Positions 32,811-44,788 of a stretch of DNA of 64,000 bases are shown here, one piece after another. How positions within the stretch are numbered: the stretch's first letter is position 1; the number at the start of each line of letters is the position of its first letter. The notes beneath the pieces are model-generated. The model was not told the origin of the DNA. It worked only from the letters and a program-made list of their open reading frames with translations, and ran no database searches. Location: NCBI GenBank assembly GCA_951394405.1, contig OX596345.1, positions 496,001 to 560,000 of the forward strand, given 5' to 3'. The stretch comes from Coprinellus micaceus (taxonomy: Eukaryota > Basidiomycota > Agaricomycetes > Agaricales > Psathyrellaceae). Position numbers and translations under genes: made by a program.

Positions 32811-34478
32811 CTATATAAAATCGTACAGTTCTACAGCTGGTTCTCCGGAAAGAAACCCATGCAGGATCAGTACTTTGCCTGATACAGGGTCGAATTCGTA
32901 GAACGGTTCCCATTCCCAAGCTGGTCCAGAGTGAAATTCCAGGCTTGGCTTGAATTGCACCAAAGGCAAGGTCCTCTCCGGCGGCGGGTGCGAGCTGGAA
33001 GGTGTTTCGACTGGGGGTGCAATGGTAATGAAGTGCTGGGTCACCACATCGCTCAGGTCGAGCCACAGAGTGGCGAGTGACCCTTCGCATGGACGACGAA
33101 AGACTGGTTGGAGGTCGCTCTCTTCCGAGTACTCCAAGCGGGTGGTGTCTGCTAGCTGTGGCACGCTCTGAGAGGAGCCCTTCGGATCGAACGCGAATTC
33201 GAACGCGCGTAGTCGTACAGACTCTCCATTGGGGACGATTTCCCGAACTTGAAAGTAGAGGGACGATGGGTCTGCAGTTCGCGTTGTTTTGACCATGAGT
33301 TCCGGACCAACAAAGTTGGGTGTTGAGTTTTGCGCGTCGAAGTTGTAGGTATCCTTGTGCAGCCACCGGCGGGATTTGACGGAAACCGCTGACGAGGCTG
33401 CCGTGACTGCAGGTTGGCCGTCTATTAGGGGCCGAAGTGGGGGTATTTCGTCTGCAACGACGCCTTCAGGGACGGCATAGAAGACGTGTGTACATGAACT
33501 ATCTACAAAAAGCTAGACATAGAAAGTGCGCGGTGTCAGTCAGCATATTTCCTCAACCCATGGTAAGACTCACCCCAAGGACAGGCAAATTGCCATCGTG
33601 CTTCCAACACGCATATTTGTCACGGGCCAAGTCCCAGAATACCGTAATCTTTTCATCTTCGTCAAAAAAGAGGACAGCATTGTCCACGAACTGCAAGCAT
33701 TCGACCGCAATAAAGTCCAAGGCTGTTACCAATCGACTTGATGTTGTAGCCGTGAATTGACCCTCAGTTTCCGAGAAGCACACCTCAAGAACCTGGTAGG
33801 TCGAGAGCAGAGAATCTCTGTATTCCGTTTAGGAACTGACGTCGCAGGGAAGATGGAATGTCAGACTTACTTGGGTTCGAGGACTATGAGGGCACGAATC
33901 TTCTGGTTATCAACAATGGTCGTAGCCAAGACCTGCTGCAAGTGATCGACTTCCTTGCTGAGTATCCGCTTCAGCTTCAGCTCCTGCGAACCTTCTTCTG
34001 TCGGGGGATCCACCTCCCACATAGTGACCCGCTTTTCGCCGAAGACCATCACGAACCGGCCCCCTTGTACCAAGTAGACGTCACGGAACTTATCGCCATC
34101 CATAGGAAGTCTCATAAACCTCCTAGTGGCAGGTAAAGGCTCGGAGCGACGGGCTGCGCCCGCATGCACTTTGCAGAATGTTGTAGCTGATGTCGCTGCT
34201 CTCTTGAATTCAACGCCGTCTTTCAGGTCCCTGTAGGTAGGCCAGAACACGTCGCTTTCGAGGGACTGCCTCCGTAAACAGTGCTTCCAAATCGTACGGG
34301 AGAAGCCCTCGACCAAGTCGCGGAGGCGTCGACAAGTCTAGGGCTCCAAACATCTCCGTTGAACGCGTGATACAGGCAACATGAGGAGTTTGCTCACCTG
34401 CTGAAGATGAGCAATCTCAATAGGATGCAGCTCAGCAATCACTAAGAGCTGCAACTCGGCGGAGAGATTCTGCAGCAT
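32811..34478 (-). CDS. F-box protein of unknown substrate
   Basis: Four exons (34478-34398, 34337-33871, 33817-33574, 33512-32811) give 497 residues. Residues 1-45 read MLQNLSAELQLLVIAELHPI then EIAHLQQTCRRLRDLVEGFS and IWKHCLRR, a typical short F-box that would bind Skp1 in an SCF ubiquitin ligase. The rest is beta-rich with no catalytic motif: segments such as VYLVQGGRFVMVFGEKRVTMWEV, KITVFWDLARDKYACW and VLILHGFLSGEPAVELYDFI look like propeller blades and probably form the substrate-binding part. The acceptor of exon 3 was set at 33817, rather than the nearer CAG, because only that keeps phase. The substrate cannot be inferred. Confidence 0.75.
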
Positions 34479-34822
34479 GGTTACTGCGGCAAGTCGCCTT
34501 CTGAATGAAGAAGCTGCCCTGTAAATGACCCAGAGACTTGGTGGAAGGGGGCGAAGGTGATGATGGTGGTTTGGTGACAAGGACGCCCTTTCCCAAAACT
34601 AGTAGCTGTGACGACTAGGCGTCTATTATGTAAGTCACACTTTGTGGGCGCTCAGTCGCCTTTGTCACGTCAATCGGCCTTGCATGGCACTATCATAGCA
34701 GGACAGGGGGCGCGAAATTTACATGTTAGAGCGAGGGTATCGGAAATCAGTACAACATAAGTTATGATACAAACGTGACAACAGAGCAAGGAGATGGAGC
34801 AGACAGAAACGAGACAGAAAGT
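34479..34822. other. Intergenic spacer between tandem minus-strand genes
   Basis: 344 bp containing the SMC1 3' UTR and the F-box gene promoter. No gene recognised. Confidence 0.5.
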
Positions 34823-37800
34823 CTAATCATCGTATTGGGTCAGCTAGAGAAACGGTCAGTTCCATTTCACGAAGGGTGATAGTATGGCAAAACGTACGTC
34901 AAGCGTTAGTGTTCTCGAACTATTCACCTCCTGGTCGCGATAAATTCCGACAAGCGAATTACCTCGTTCATACAGCGAGTTCTTCAAGCTGATAACGACA
35001 AACTGGAAGGTGTCCGATGCGTGTGTCCGGATATAGTTCGCCACTTTTGCGACGTTCGTGTTATCAAGGGCCGCGTCGACCTCGTCAAGAACGAAGAATG
35101 GTGCCGGCTGATAGCTGTGGATTGCAAAAAGAAGAGCAAGGGCAGCCACCGTCTTTTCACCGCCAGATAACTGTTCCATATCTCGGAACCGTTTCATGGG
35201 TGGCATGGCATGGTATTTGATACCGCCATTGTACGGTTCCTAGCAAGGTTCATCAGCCGAGTTCAATTATGGGGTGAAGGTCTAGATACACACCTCGTTG
35301 TCTTCCAAACTCAGGTATGCAACACCGCCCATGGGTGCAGCCTTGCCCTTGGTCAAGTCTTTGTACACCTGATCGATACGATCTGAGATGTGATTATAGG
35401 CCTTGTTGAAGAGTTCACATCTAGAACGAGCGACAATGAGTCCCCAGCGAGGACGTAAAACAATTCCAACATTGGTCACTCACCGTCTCCGCTTAACATC
35501 GTTGTACCGATCCCTCGCTTCCTTGGAATCTTTCCGGGCCTTTTCAGCCTCTTTCTCTGTTTGAGCCAGCTTAGCCTCGACATCGTCGAGCCTAGCAGGT
35601 AGCAAACATCGGGAAAGACCCATTGTCAGCGAAACGCTCGAATGAATGAACGAGGGCATCGATGATCGAGACGCACCGTTCCATGGCCTTCATGTTTGGA
35701 GCCATCCTCTCAATCTCGGAATTTATGTTAGAGACCTCTTTGTCGTACCGAGCGACTGCCTCGGCGGAATCTTCCTCTCGCTCATCTTCGTCGATCGACT
35801 CGAAGTCAACTTCGATACCATAATCCGCCACGGCCTTGGGCCTCTGCGTTGCATCCTCGTCCTCATCGACGTCCATGGCGACTTCTTCACGTAAGTTCTA
35901 TAGAACATGTGGGTCAGGGTCCAGCATGCAAAATTGGGACAATGGACACACCTCTTCCATAGGAACGTTCTTCAAGTTACCCTCCTTCAGAGGGAGCCTG
36001 ATCTCCTCCAACCGACACTTCCTGTAGATCGATGACCTATCCAACGCCAGCTTCTCAATCTCATCGTTCGCAATGGCGATCTCCTTCAACTCCTGATCGA
36101 GGACTTTAGCGGCCTTGGACGTCGTCTTCTTTACCTGCTCCACCGTTTTGGTCTTCTCTTCTAGGACCTCCTGCAACTCGCCGAGCTCTCCCTTCAGACC
36201 TTCGATGAGCTCGAGGCTGCTGTCGATCTCGGCCTGTTTTGCGGATTTCTGGCCCTCATATTTCTTTAGGTTGGCAGTTTCCGCATCGATGATGGCGTTC
36301 AACTTAACGGAGCGGTCGGCGATCGTGCGGAGACCCTCTTCCTCGAAGTCACACCTACACGTCGATGAATTAGATCCCTCCACTAAGAGTAGAGGGGGAG
36401 TAAAACGTACTGATGTGTTAACCGGGCAATCTGCGTGTCGTATCGCAACCTCGCCTGACTTTCCTCCTGTGCAATCTTCAATTGCCTCTCTTCATATTCT
36501 CGGATGTTGGAGACTTTGATCTTCCTGCAGAACTGCACGAAAATGGCGTCTTCAGCAGCGTTAATAGTTTCGGCGAGGCCGTCAATTTGTGACCTCAAGG
36601 CTGCATGGGCAGATGTAGCCTTCTTGAGTTGCGGAGCCAGACTCTTCAGTTCCTTATCGACGTGTTTAAGCTCCTCTTTCAAACCGGTGAGGCGCAGCTT
36701 GCATGCAGTCTACATTTCGAAGCTTAGTGTTAGGTAAGGAGACAATAAGATGAGATAACGCACAAGATCGTCACGAGCGACGGTAATGGTGGCCTCCAAC
36801 CTTGAAATCTCAGAAATGATATTCTCGTCCGATTTGGCCCTCGGTTTCTGCTTCGAAAGTTCGAGTCTCTGAGCTTGCAGGCTATCTCGGGCGCGCATAA
36901 GACCTGTCACGGATAGTTGTGTCAATGGTGAGGGTAGACAATGCATTCAAGTATGACACCCACCTTGAATATCGTTGTCGTCCCACTTCTTGCTGTTGTT
37001 GTGAGTGCTCTTTCCACCAGTGATGAGACCGCTCTTGTGGATGATCGTGCCCTCCAGAGTCACGGCTAGTGATAAAATGGGTTTACTTGTGAGCATATCA
37101 CTTCGTCTGAGAAACTAGAGTGGACCAACCTTTGACTTCCTGCCCTTTCTCATAGCAGACATACCGAGCAACGTCCATGGTATCACACACCAACGCATTT
37201 CCACACGCATGGTGGATCGCCCTCTCGATCGCAGGCTCATACTGCACCACATCTACCGCCAACCTCGCACCCTTCGCAAATGAACGGAACTTATCATTCA
37301 CCGGCTTCGCTTGGATAGTGTCGAGAGGGATGAAAGTCGCCTGGCCCGCACGCTGGTTGCGCATATACTCAATGCAATCAATGGCGGTCTTCTCCTCGTC
37401 CACGACAATCGCATCGATATTGCGACCCAAGACAACGGAGACGGCAGTCTCGTACTTACGCTGAATAGGCTTGCAGAGGTCGACGACTCGGCCGCGAACG
37501 CCAGGGAATATCCGCTGGAGATTCGCGAGCGTCTCCTTGAGTTTCGCTTCTCTCTCGGATTCGACCTTATCGACGCCGGCCTGCAGGAGCTCGCGGAAGA
37601 CCTTCTGGAGCTTCTCGTCGATCTCTGCCTCCAATTTCGCGATCTTAGCGCGCTCGGCCTGTTGGTTATCCAATTCCTGCTTTGCATTCGCCAATTCGCT
37701 CTGAAGAGTCGCGAGCCTCTGGTCAAGCTCGGATTTCTTGCCTAGCTGGACTTGCAGGTCTTCCGAACGCGTATTCTTCTTCTCCTCGAAGCCTGCATTC

Positions 37801-39330
37801 CGCTCAGTCAACTGGACGAGGGTTCTATTCGCCGTCTTCTCCTCGCGAGAAAGGGCCTCGAGTTGCTGCCGCTCATCCACGGCTTGTTTACTTGAGCTCG
37901 ACTTGAGAGCCTGGTACTCGGCCAAACTATCTTCACTGAGGGCAACGTTGTGACGAGAGGCCTTGCGTTGTTCCTCTAATTCATGCTCAGATGGAGCTCA
38001 CAGGAAGTACGAAGGACATACCTGCAACCTTGTCCGCCTCCCGCTTCACCATTACTAGTTCTTTCTTCAGATTATCCACCTTTCCCCGAATCTGGTCCTC
38101 CGACTTAGATATCTCTCCCTGAGACTTTTGAGCGTTCTGAAGTTTACGTGTGGCGTGTGTGATTTGAGCTTCGAAAGCAGCCAGCTCTGGTTTCTGTGAA
38201 CAAAGTGAGTGAGACTCCGAGGCCGATACTTCGCAGAGCGCACCTTAGCATCCACTGCCTTCTCCGCCTTCTTGATCTGCTTCTCCTTCTGCATCACCCC
38301 CGAACGCGCCTTAGCCTGCTCCTGCCGCGCCGCATTCAAAGCCTCGTCGTGTACAGCCTGTTCTTCGCGCAGCCCCGCGAGCTCTTTGTTCTTGCGCACA
38401 ATCGCATGAGAGTTGTTCTCAATCGCTTCTTCAATGTGGAATAGTTTGAGCAGGATGCGTTGGAGTATGAGTTCGTCCTGTCTCCAATAATGAGCATCCC
38501 TCTGAGGTTATGACCAGGGTTACGCACCCGTTCCTGGCACAACCCCTCAAACCTCTCTGCTTCAGTCTTCTGCTCCTTGTACTGTTTGATCTCGCCGGCA
38601 ATGCCTCTCCGCTTCGTAAAGTTAAACGTCGCGTTCTCCGTGGCCTTATCCTGCTCCTCTTTCGCTTTCTCGTACTCGGTCGCGAGCTCAAGCGAACCAC
38701 TGATCTGTTCAATAAGCTTCGCCAGTTCCCGAGGGGACTGCGACGCGACGGCTTCGACGTCTCCCTGGAAGACGAGGAAGTTCTTCGCTTTGACGAGGAT
38801 GTTGTGTGATACGAGGGCGGCGTTGTATGCAGAGTATGTTACGACCTTTTTGTTGAGTTTGTATTCCGAGGCGCCGGTCGTCGAGATCCTGTGCAGACTG
38901 AGTATTGGTATATCGCAAAAGATGCGACACTCACGTTCGCTGGAACGTCCATTCCTTCCCATTATCTTCTTTGAAGACCGCCATGACCCAAGCCTTCTTC
39001 GCCGTGCCCTCTCCTTCACCCACCTCCTCCTCCTCTTCCTCTTCATCGTCCTGTGTCTGAGTCCCATTTGCCAATCTCCGTCCACGATACACAAGATCCT
39101 TGAGCTGCGAGCTTCGAAGCTGAGCACTCTTCACACCCAGCACGAACGAGATTGCGTCCATGAGATTCGACTTTCCAGCACCATTTGGCCCAATCACCGA
39201 AGTGAAGTTGGTGAAGGGGCCGATTGTCTGGTGTCCCCTGTTCCATTTTCAGCACGAAACACAGCTCTTAGACGTAGTACACTTACCTATATGACTTGAA
39301 ATCGCATACCTCGATGCGAATGAGAGGCAT
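34823..39330 (-). CDS. SMC1: Cohesin subunit SMC1
   Basis: This is a full-length SMC ATPase of roughly 1245 residues over about 15 exons. It begins [20 protein letters not shown], typical of SMC1. Walker A is GPNGAGKS at residues 31-38. The first coiled coil follows [20 protein letters not shown]. The hinge includes [20 protein letters not shown] and [16 protein letters not shown]. The second coiled coil leads to the signature [20 protein letters not shown] and Walker [21 protein letters not shown]. The end is LTQYDD, encoded by a tiny last exon. With SMC3, Scc1/Rad21 and Scc3 it forms the ring that holds sister chromatids together. The N-terminal head carries an acidic insert ([15 protein letters not shown], near residues 75-90) before the [11 protein letters not shown] strand. 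Domain order and length are as expected. Confidence 0.93.
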
Positions 39331-39790
39331 CTTGAACTCGTCGTCGTGGACAGCGACGAAGTTGAATAATGAGCAATGTGTGACACAGAACGCGTTACAT
39401 CCGTGATGCGTGACGTGACTTACGCGACGCGCCCATCAAAAAAGCCCCTATCTCTGAAACGACCCCAGGTTGAAGAACCAGAGGTTTCCTACAGCAAAGT
39501 ATCCTGTTCAACACTTCCGGATAAAAATTGTGATGTGCCATACACCTCATCTCCAGGATTCCCTTCTGAGCTTCCGGGACATAGCATAGATGGCTCGGAA
39601 ATAACATACATCAGTTTGACCCTCAACGGAGCAGTACTCAGTGGGTGAGTAGAGCTCGTTTATATGTATTGACTCGTCGGCTATGACATTATCATTTACA
39701 AAGTAGATACCCCGAAATTAGCCGGGCCTTGCATGTGTGGATCATGCTTGAGGGAACCCTTCGCAAACGATGGGCGCTAAGCCAAGCGAG
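39331..39790. other. Spacer upstream of SMC1
   Basis: This should hold the SMC1 promoter and the 3' UTR of the next minus-strand gene. A 90-codon plus-strand frame (39376-39648) has no motif and was not called. Confidence 0.5.
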
Positions 39791-41828
39791 TTAAGCGCTG
39801 GAGCTGGCATCCTGTCTCTCAGAAGTGATTGTGGGCCCTCCATTGACACCCCCTTCAGAGAGTTGGGATATTTTATGACCTATTCCTTCGTCTTCGACAT
39901 GGAGAGGGTCGGAACCCGATGGTGAGGCAGGGGCGAACAGAAGGGTTGATGCGAGAGGCCGGGAACCCATAAAGTCGACTTTGCGCATGTTGATGATGAG
40001 CCGCTGTACGAGGATCGGAATGATGACGTATTGGAACCTGTCAGGCTCCGTCAGTTTGCGCGACACAATGAGGCCAGACGTTGGCCTACATTCGCATTAC
40101 TCTGTGGGGAATATCTTGTCAGCGCAGAGCTCTCTCCTGAGCGAATTACTGAGATGGCTCTTACTTGAGCAAGATGAGAATGGCCAAGTCAGAGCTTTCG
40201 ATATCAGGTACTGAGAGGGTCTGACTAGGGTTTAGAGCGAAGGAACATTTCCTGCGACGGTGACGACGGACGATCCATAGGAAATTCCCTATCGTGTTGG
40301 TAAGACGTGTCACTGTCTCTGTGATTAGAGGCGCACACTATCGGAAACAGTAGTTCTCACCTAGCGCCACTAAGAGATAGAAACCGCCGTCGCGGCGTAG
40401 GACCAGGGTGATCCCGCCTTTATGCTTCCTGTAGCGTAGAATAAACGTCAACAAGGCCACTACCGTCGTTGCTGTTCAGCCACTTGAGTGTCAATGCCAT
40501 GGGTTCTTATTATACTGAAAATGTGTGTAGACGAACCAGCTGTAACCCCGAAGTTGAAATAAGACTGAAAATCTGAATTCATGCTGGCGAGTTCCCGATC
40601 TTGAAGTGGCCCGTAGGCGGCATAATTGTATGTGTAATCCCGGAGCGATGGAGCCACTGGACCTTGAGAGTCTAGCATGGATATCAATCCGCAAGGACTT
40701 CCAATGTAGAAGGTAACGTTGAGCTCTGGGGTCATATAAAACGTGGTCGGTGGAGATAGATGTCCTAAAAGACGTTAAATAATCTATCAGGCGCTAGGCG
40801 TGGTGTACTCACCCGGATAGTTCTTTATGATGGAACCCAAAGCCAGTACAGCCATGAATGTATCCCATGCCTAGCACGCGTCCAAACGAATCTCTTAGCG
40901 AAAAGCTGTATTGAATCGCCCAGTTACTAGCTCTTACGGAGAGTAAGAAGACCAGGCAGATCAATGCCCATATCCGAACTTGGAGCAAGGCACCGAGACA
41001 GAGCGCGATCGCGACTATGCAAGGAAAATCAGAGGTGACCTTTGCGATGGGCAAGAAATTTTACCGTCGCAAGCTATTCGCACGGGCACGTATTGAAAAC
41101 CTGAAGGGGGGTGATGTGATACGTTAGCTGAGCCCTTTCTTTGCGGCTGGTACCATACCAGTCCACATTATGAACAACATCTTGCATTCCTACAATGCAT
41201 TATTGTTCCGTGAACCAGCAATCGAACCCCGGAACAGCTAAGGTAGTGCTCACCATCGGGCGTATATCGAAGTAGCTTCGAAAGCTTTCTAAGTACAATG
41301 TGGAGTTAGCGTTCACCCCGAGCTCTTGCTCTCAAGGAAATTAACGGTGCTGACTTGGTATATCGAGCGCAATCGAGAGCACATTGCCATAGCGAATCAA
41401 GGTGAATAGGACCCTTCCCATATTCCACTTCTGAGGAAACATAAATAAAACCTGTTGCATGAGGGTTGGTTCGCTGACGTACGATGCCGGAGGGAAACAC
41501 CTTTGAATCAACTCACTTCATCATCGATCGTCGTTAACACGTAGTAAATCTGGAGAACGCGGGTCTCAGCCAGCTGTCAGGGACTGTCGGATAATGTCCA
41601 GCTCACGTAGAGGGTGAAGAAAGCGACTGGGCTCGCGTTAGCTCGTGGTTGCACCACGCGTTGAGTGGAGGGCGCGTACCACAGATATACTGGTAGCATC
41701 GCTCGTGAGCTGACCCGCTGAGTCATGAATGGGTTAACCATACTCACCTCTTGCGCACTCGACGAAATCAAGAGTGCGCGGATGTCAGAAAGGCCGTTGG
41801 CGAGCATTTCTTCCGATGTCAGAGGCAT
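39791..41828 (-). CDS. DUF6533-type seven-transmembrane protein
   Basis: An intron-rich gene with about a dozen small introns; the exact structure is partly inferred. The N terminus MPLTSEEMLANGLSDIRALL joins by good splice sites to RCYQYICVAFFTLYIYYVLT and TIDDEVLFMFPQKWNMGRVL FTLIRYGNVLSIALDI. This is the DUF6533 signature of fungi: a helix, an acidic TxDDEV loop, then W-x3-VLFxLxRY. A later piece, LCLGALLQVRIWALICLVFL, matches the next helices. Near the C terminus is RFQYVIIPILVQRLIINMRK, the usual last helix and RLxxNxR motif, followed by a polar tail ending DASSSA. The family is widespread in Agaricomycetes, with a receptor-like topology and no known ligand. One internal junction (near 41000-41060) needs a 50-nt intron to avoid a stop. 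Confidence 0.6.
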
Positions 41829-42194
41829 TCCTAGAGGCCGCCGTCGGCTGAAAAGTAGGCATATGTTAGGGGTGCTTAAGCCAGACTCTTTATCTATATC
41901 CGCGCGAGGCATCATCGAAGCCACTGCCTCGGGGAGACCAGGCCGCTAGAAGCTCAACGTACTCGTCTTTTGTTGACCGTCTCTACTGAAGAAGATACCA
42001 CCGAGTCTCCGCGATTGTAGGAGAAGATCGGGGCAACGCCTAAAACACTAGTACATCAGTCGATGCCCGTGTCATACACCATTCCTTCGGTTAGGCGGAT
42101 AAGCGCCCAAGCTTCGCGAAGCTCGTCAACCCATTTTCCCGCATCTTCTCCCTAAGTTAAGTCGTTCGCAGAATGCTGTTCCCCCGGCGTCAGC
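41829..42194. other. Divergent intergenic region
   Basis: The spacer between the start of the minus-strand seven-helix gene and the next plus-strand gene. No gene recognised. Confidence 0.4.
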
Positions 42195-42948
42195 ATGAGG
42201 CCCTCCGTCACACGTGTCACACCTTGCCATTTAGACTCACTAGCCTCGTTGAATACCATTCAATACAGCCTTCAGCACTCTGTATACGTCAAGTGTTCCC
42301 ACCCTTTTGACCAGGTCCTGACCCAACGAGGGTCCTTCCAAGTTCCTTCAGCCTTTGCATTTCAGATGCCGCAGTGTCGTCCCCGTTCGAGTTCTTGCCC
42401 GGCCGCTAGGTCTTCAAGTTCGATTACTTTCGGGAAGCAAGGGCGTTATCGTCCTCAAGATACATTTGAACAGACCACAGCCTCATCGGCAAGCACACCT
42501 TGGTCAGCAGCGGGCGACGCTCGATCTCGCAATGGCATTCTGACCCATTTAACCTAGGACGTGTGTGGATTGCGCCAATCTACCAGCGTCACACTTCCAG
42601 CGTTATAAGGATCCATCACTTCCGTTCCGGCATCCAGAACGGTACAAGTTACCCCCAGCGGAAGACCTGTACAAGCCATGTGGCATGGAGAATACCCGAA
42701 AATTCGAAAGAATTGCGGGCATTCTCTGTGCACACCGCCTGGCAATCGCGAGGTGGGAACAGGTGGAATACGACAAACAGTTGACTGCAGAAGACATAGA
42801 GAAGCGTCGAAAATCTCTCGAAGCATCAGAGGCCATGACCGCCTTGGTCGCTGATAAGTTCGACGATCTTACCCCTGCTTCCCGCAAGTCTTTTGCCCTT
42901 TTTCTGGACGACGTCCAGAAGCGAGGTCAGTCTCTGAACCTGGCTTAA
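42195..42948 (+). CDS. Hypothetical charged protein
   Basis: Two exons join in phase across a 55-nt intron (42503-42557) that has a CTGAC branch-like sequence and a CTAG acceptor. The spliced region reads KQGRYRPQDTFEQTTASSAS then TPWTCVDCANLPASHFQRYK and DPSLPFRHPERYKLPPAEDL YKPCGMENTRKFERIAGILC, ending with a helical charged segment (EDIEKRRKSLEASEAM, KFDDLTPASRKSFALFLDDV). Cys residues in WTCVDC and YKPC may bind metal. The start is uncertain: the ATG at 42195 opens the frame, but CAG-ATG at 42366 looks like a splice acceptor, so an earlier exon is possible. I do not recognise the family. Confidence 0.5.
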
Positions 42949-44788
42949 CTTCTCTTCGATGCTCAGCGCCATTTCTCCAGAGATTGATAATGCTTGGGAG
43001 CGGAATGTAACTTTCAGGGCTGTTTGTGTGTAGTCCCCGAATTCTCTTCATGGTTATTTCATGATTCGTAGCCCGTAAGTACCCTCCCTCTGAGCCACTG
43101 CCATCATACAACACCATTGCTGCACGACGCTAATTTTTAGTCCTCTAGCATAGTACCCATTGTAATATATTACCGGCGCATCATCAATATCATCGTGCAG
43201 ATCAAGTCCTCCAGAGGACACACTGACCCATAACCCTCGGGGACGCTCAAACAAAAGGAAGCCCAGCGATCTGGTTAGCCCGGCCCTGCTCGCGACTTTC
43301 TTCCTTTGTCGTTGGGCGAGGGTCGGGATCCGGTGGTGAAGGGGCGAAACGCAGTGTTAGTGTGAGCACAGGTCCTGTTAACTTGCGCTCGTTCCGGCCG
43401 TCTGTGGATGCGACAGCCGCGCTTCGAGGTTAGTAGGACGGGCGCCTATTTAGCGAACGGTTGATGAGGCATTTATTTCAGTGACCGTTCCTTCGCAGGA
43501 ATACCTGTGAGAAAAGGATAGGTTCTACGCTTGAATTACTCCTGGATTAATTCTTCGAGAGGGAAGTATGGGTCATACTCAGGTTCTAGTACGTATGTTT
43601 GTCGCCCTGCCCTCCACTTTGAGGTCGGACAACAGCAACGAAGTTCCTTCTGTCCCTCATTCCAGTGACACGTGGAGCTGTTGTTACAGGTACAAGTACT
43701 GAACAGCACTCGATCCTTTTACCGGTCTTAAGCAGCTGGTGAATGGGAAGGTGATGCCGGGATCTTGGGTAGTAGGATTCAGAGGACCCTTTGTGGATCG
43801 GTTCTGTGCTTAGATCTTGTTCCGAAATCAAGCTGCGCTGGGTATTAATATTTGGAGAAATCCATGTAGGGCGTCGGTTGGGTGAAATCAGCCCTGGTTC
43901 TCGGGTGGTCAATAAATGGGTGCCAACTTGAAGATGGGGTAGCAAGTTGCGAAATAGGGGCTTCGTCCCGATCAAACGCGATCTTGATGCCCCCAGCGAG
44001 CCAGGGCCCCCTCTTCCTCCCGACTTCAACCATCTCAAGCCAAACCTCGCCCGCCTCGACGCAAGCGAGACCATCCTTCCGGACAGCTCTACCACAGGGA
44101 CAACTGGGGCATCTCAGTCGTTCGATTCGGGCGTATACCAAGCGGCGGAGAGCTCGGACAACAGCGATCCCGATCGCGAGCTTCAGGACCTGCTAGGACC
44201 ACAGAGCACCATATAGGTTGCTGTTGGTTGGCTGTTATTGTTGTAACCAAGCCCTCGACTTAAACTCTTAACTCGACCTCAGCCACATTGTCGGAAGCAT
44301 CGTGCAAACCTCGACGCAGCGCGACACATCGAACTCGGCTTGGCCCTATCACTGTTCTCACAGCTCTCCGATTGGACGTCCGAGCCACGTAGCGCAAGGG
44401 CCGTGTCTCATCCCGCTTGGATCGAAAGTGGTGAGGTAGATACTATCAAGTGGTGAGCCTTCTCCCCAATGCCCTTCACTCCCCACGCTCCCTTCCACCC
44501 TTCGGCCACCTCGTCCTTTCGACCACCTTGCCTCGGCTATACACCAGGGCTCTCAATAACAGCCACCTAATCCTGCATCTCGGCCCAAGCTCACCCAATT
44601 CATCCCAACAGACAATTGACCGAGCCTTACCTCAATCGGCTTATTGTCTCCAACCAATTCGACTTAATCAAGTGTACGCTCTTCCTCATCCTCTTTATTA
44701 TCCCTTCCCTCCATCACCTCGCCTCTTACCCATCCCACTCCCCTCCCGCCTCTAGGTCAACCCAATTCACGAGAAGACGGAACGAATT
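42949..44788. other. Long spacer with one possible small exon
   Basis: There is mostly no gene signal. At 43947-44216 (+) a frame encodes KRDLDAPSEPGPPLPPDFNH LKPNLARLDASETILPDSST and an acidic end, codon-like enough to be the last exon of a gene, but no upstream exons were found. The overlapping 169-codon minus frame (43586-44095) was judged its shadow. The last 300 bp before 44789 is CT-rich promoter sequence of the prenyltransferase gene. Confidence 0.35.

Noticed and set aside
37311..37745. Long plus-strand frames inside SMC1 and other large genes
   Set aside because: Antisense shadows of GC-rich coding sequence; the minus-strand SMC1 frame is unambiguous.
41195..41250. tRNA-like B-box sequence (GGGTTCGATTG on the minus strand)
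   Set aside because: No matching A box, acceptor stem or anticodon arm; it lies in an intron of the seven-helix gene.
43586..44095. 169-codon minus-strand open frame
   Set aside because: It looks like the shadow of the more protein-like plus-strand frame at 43947-44216.
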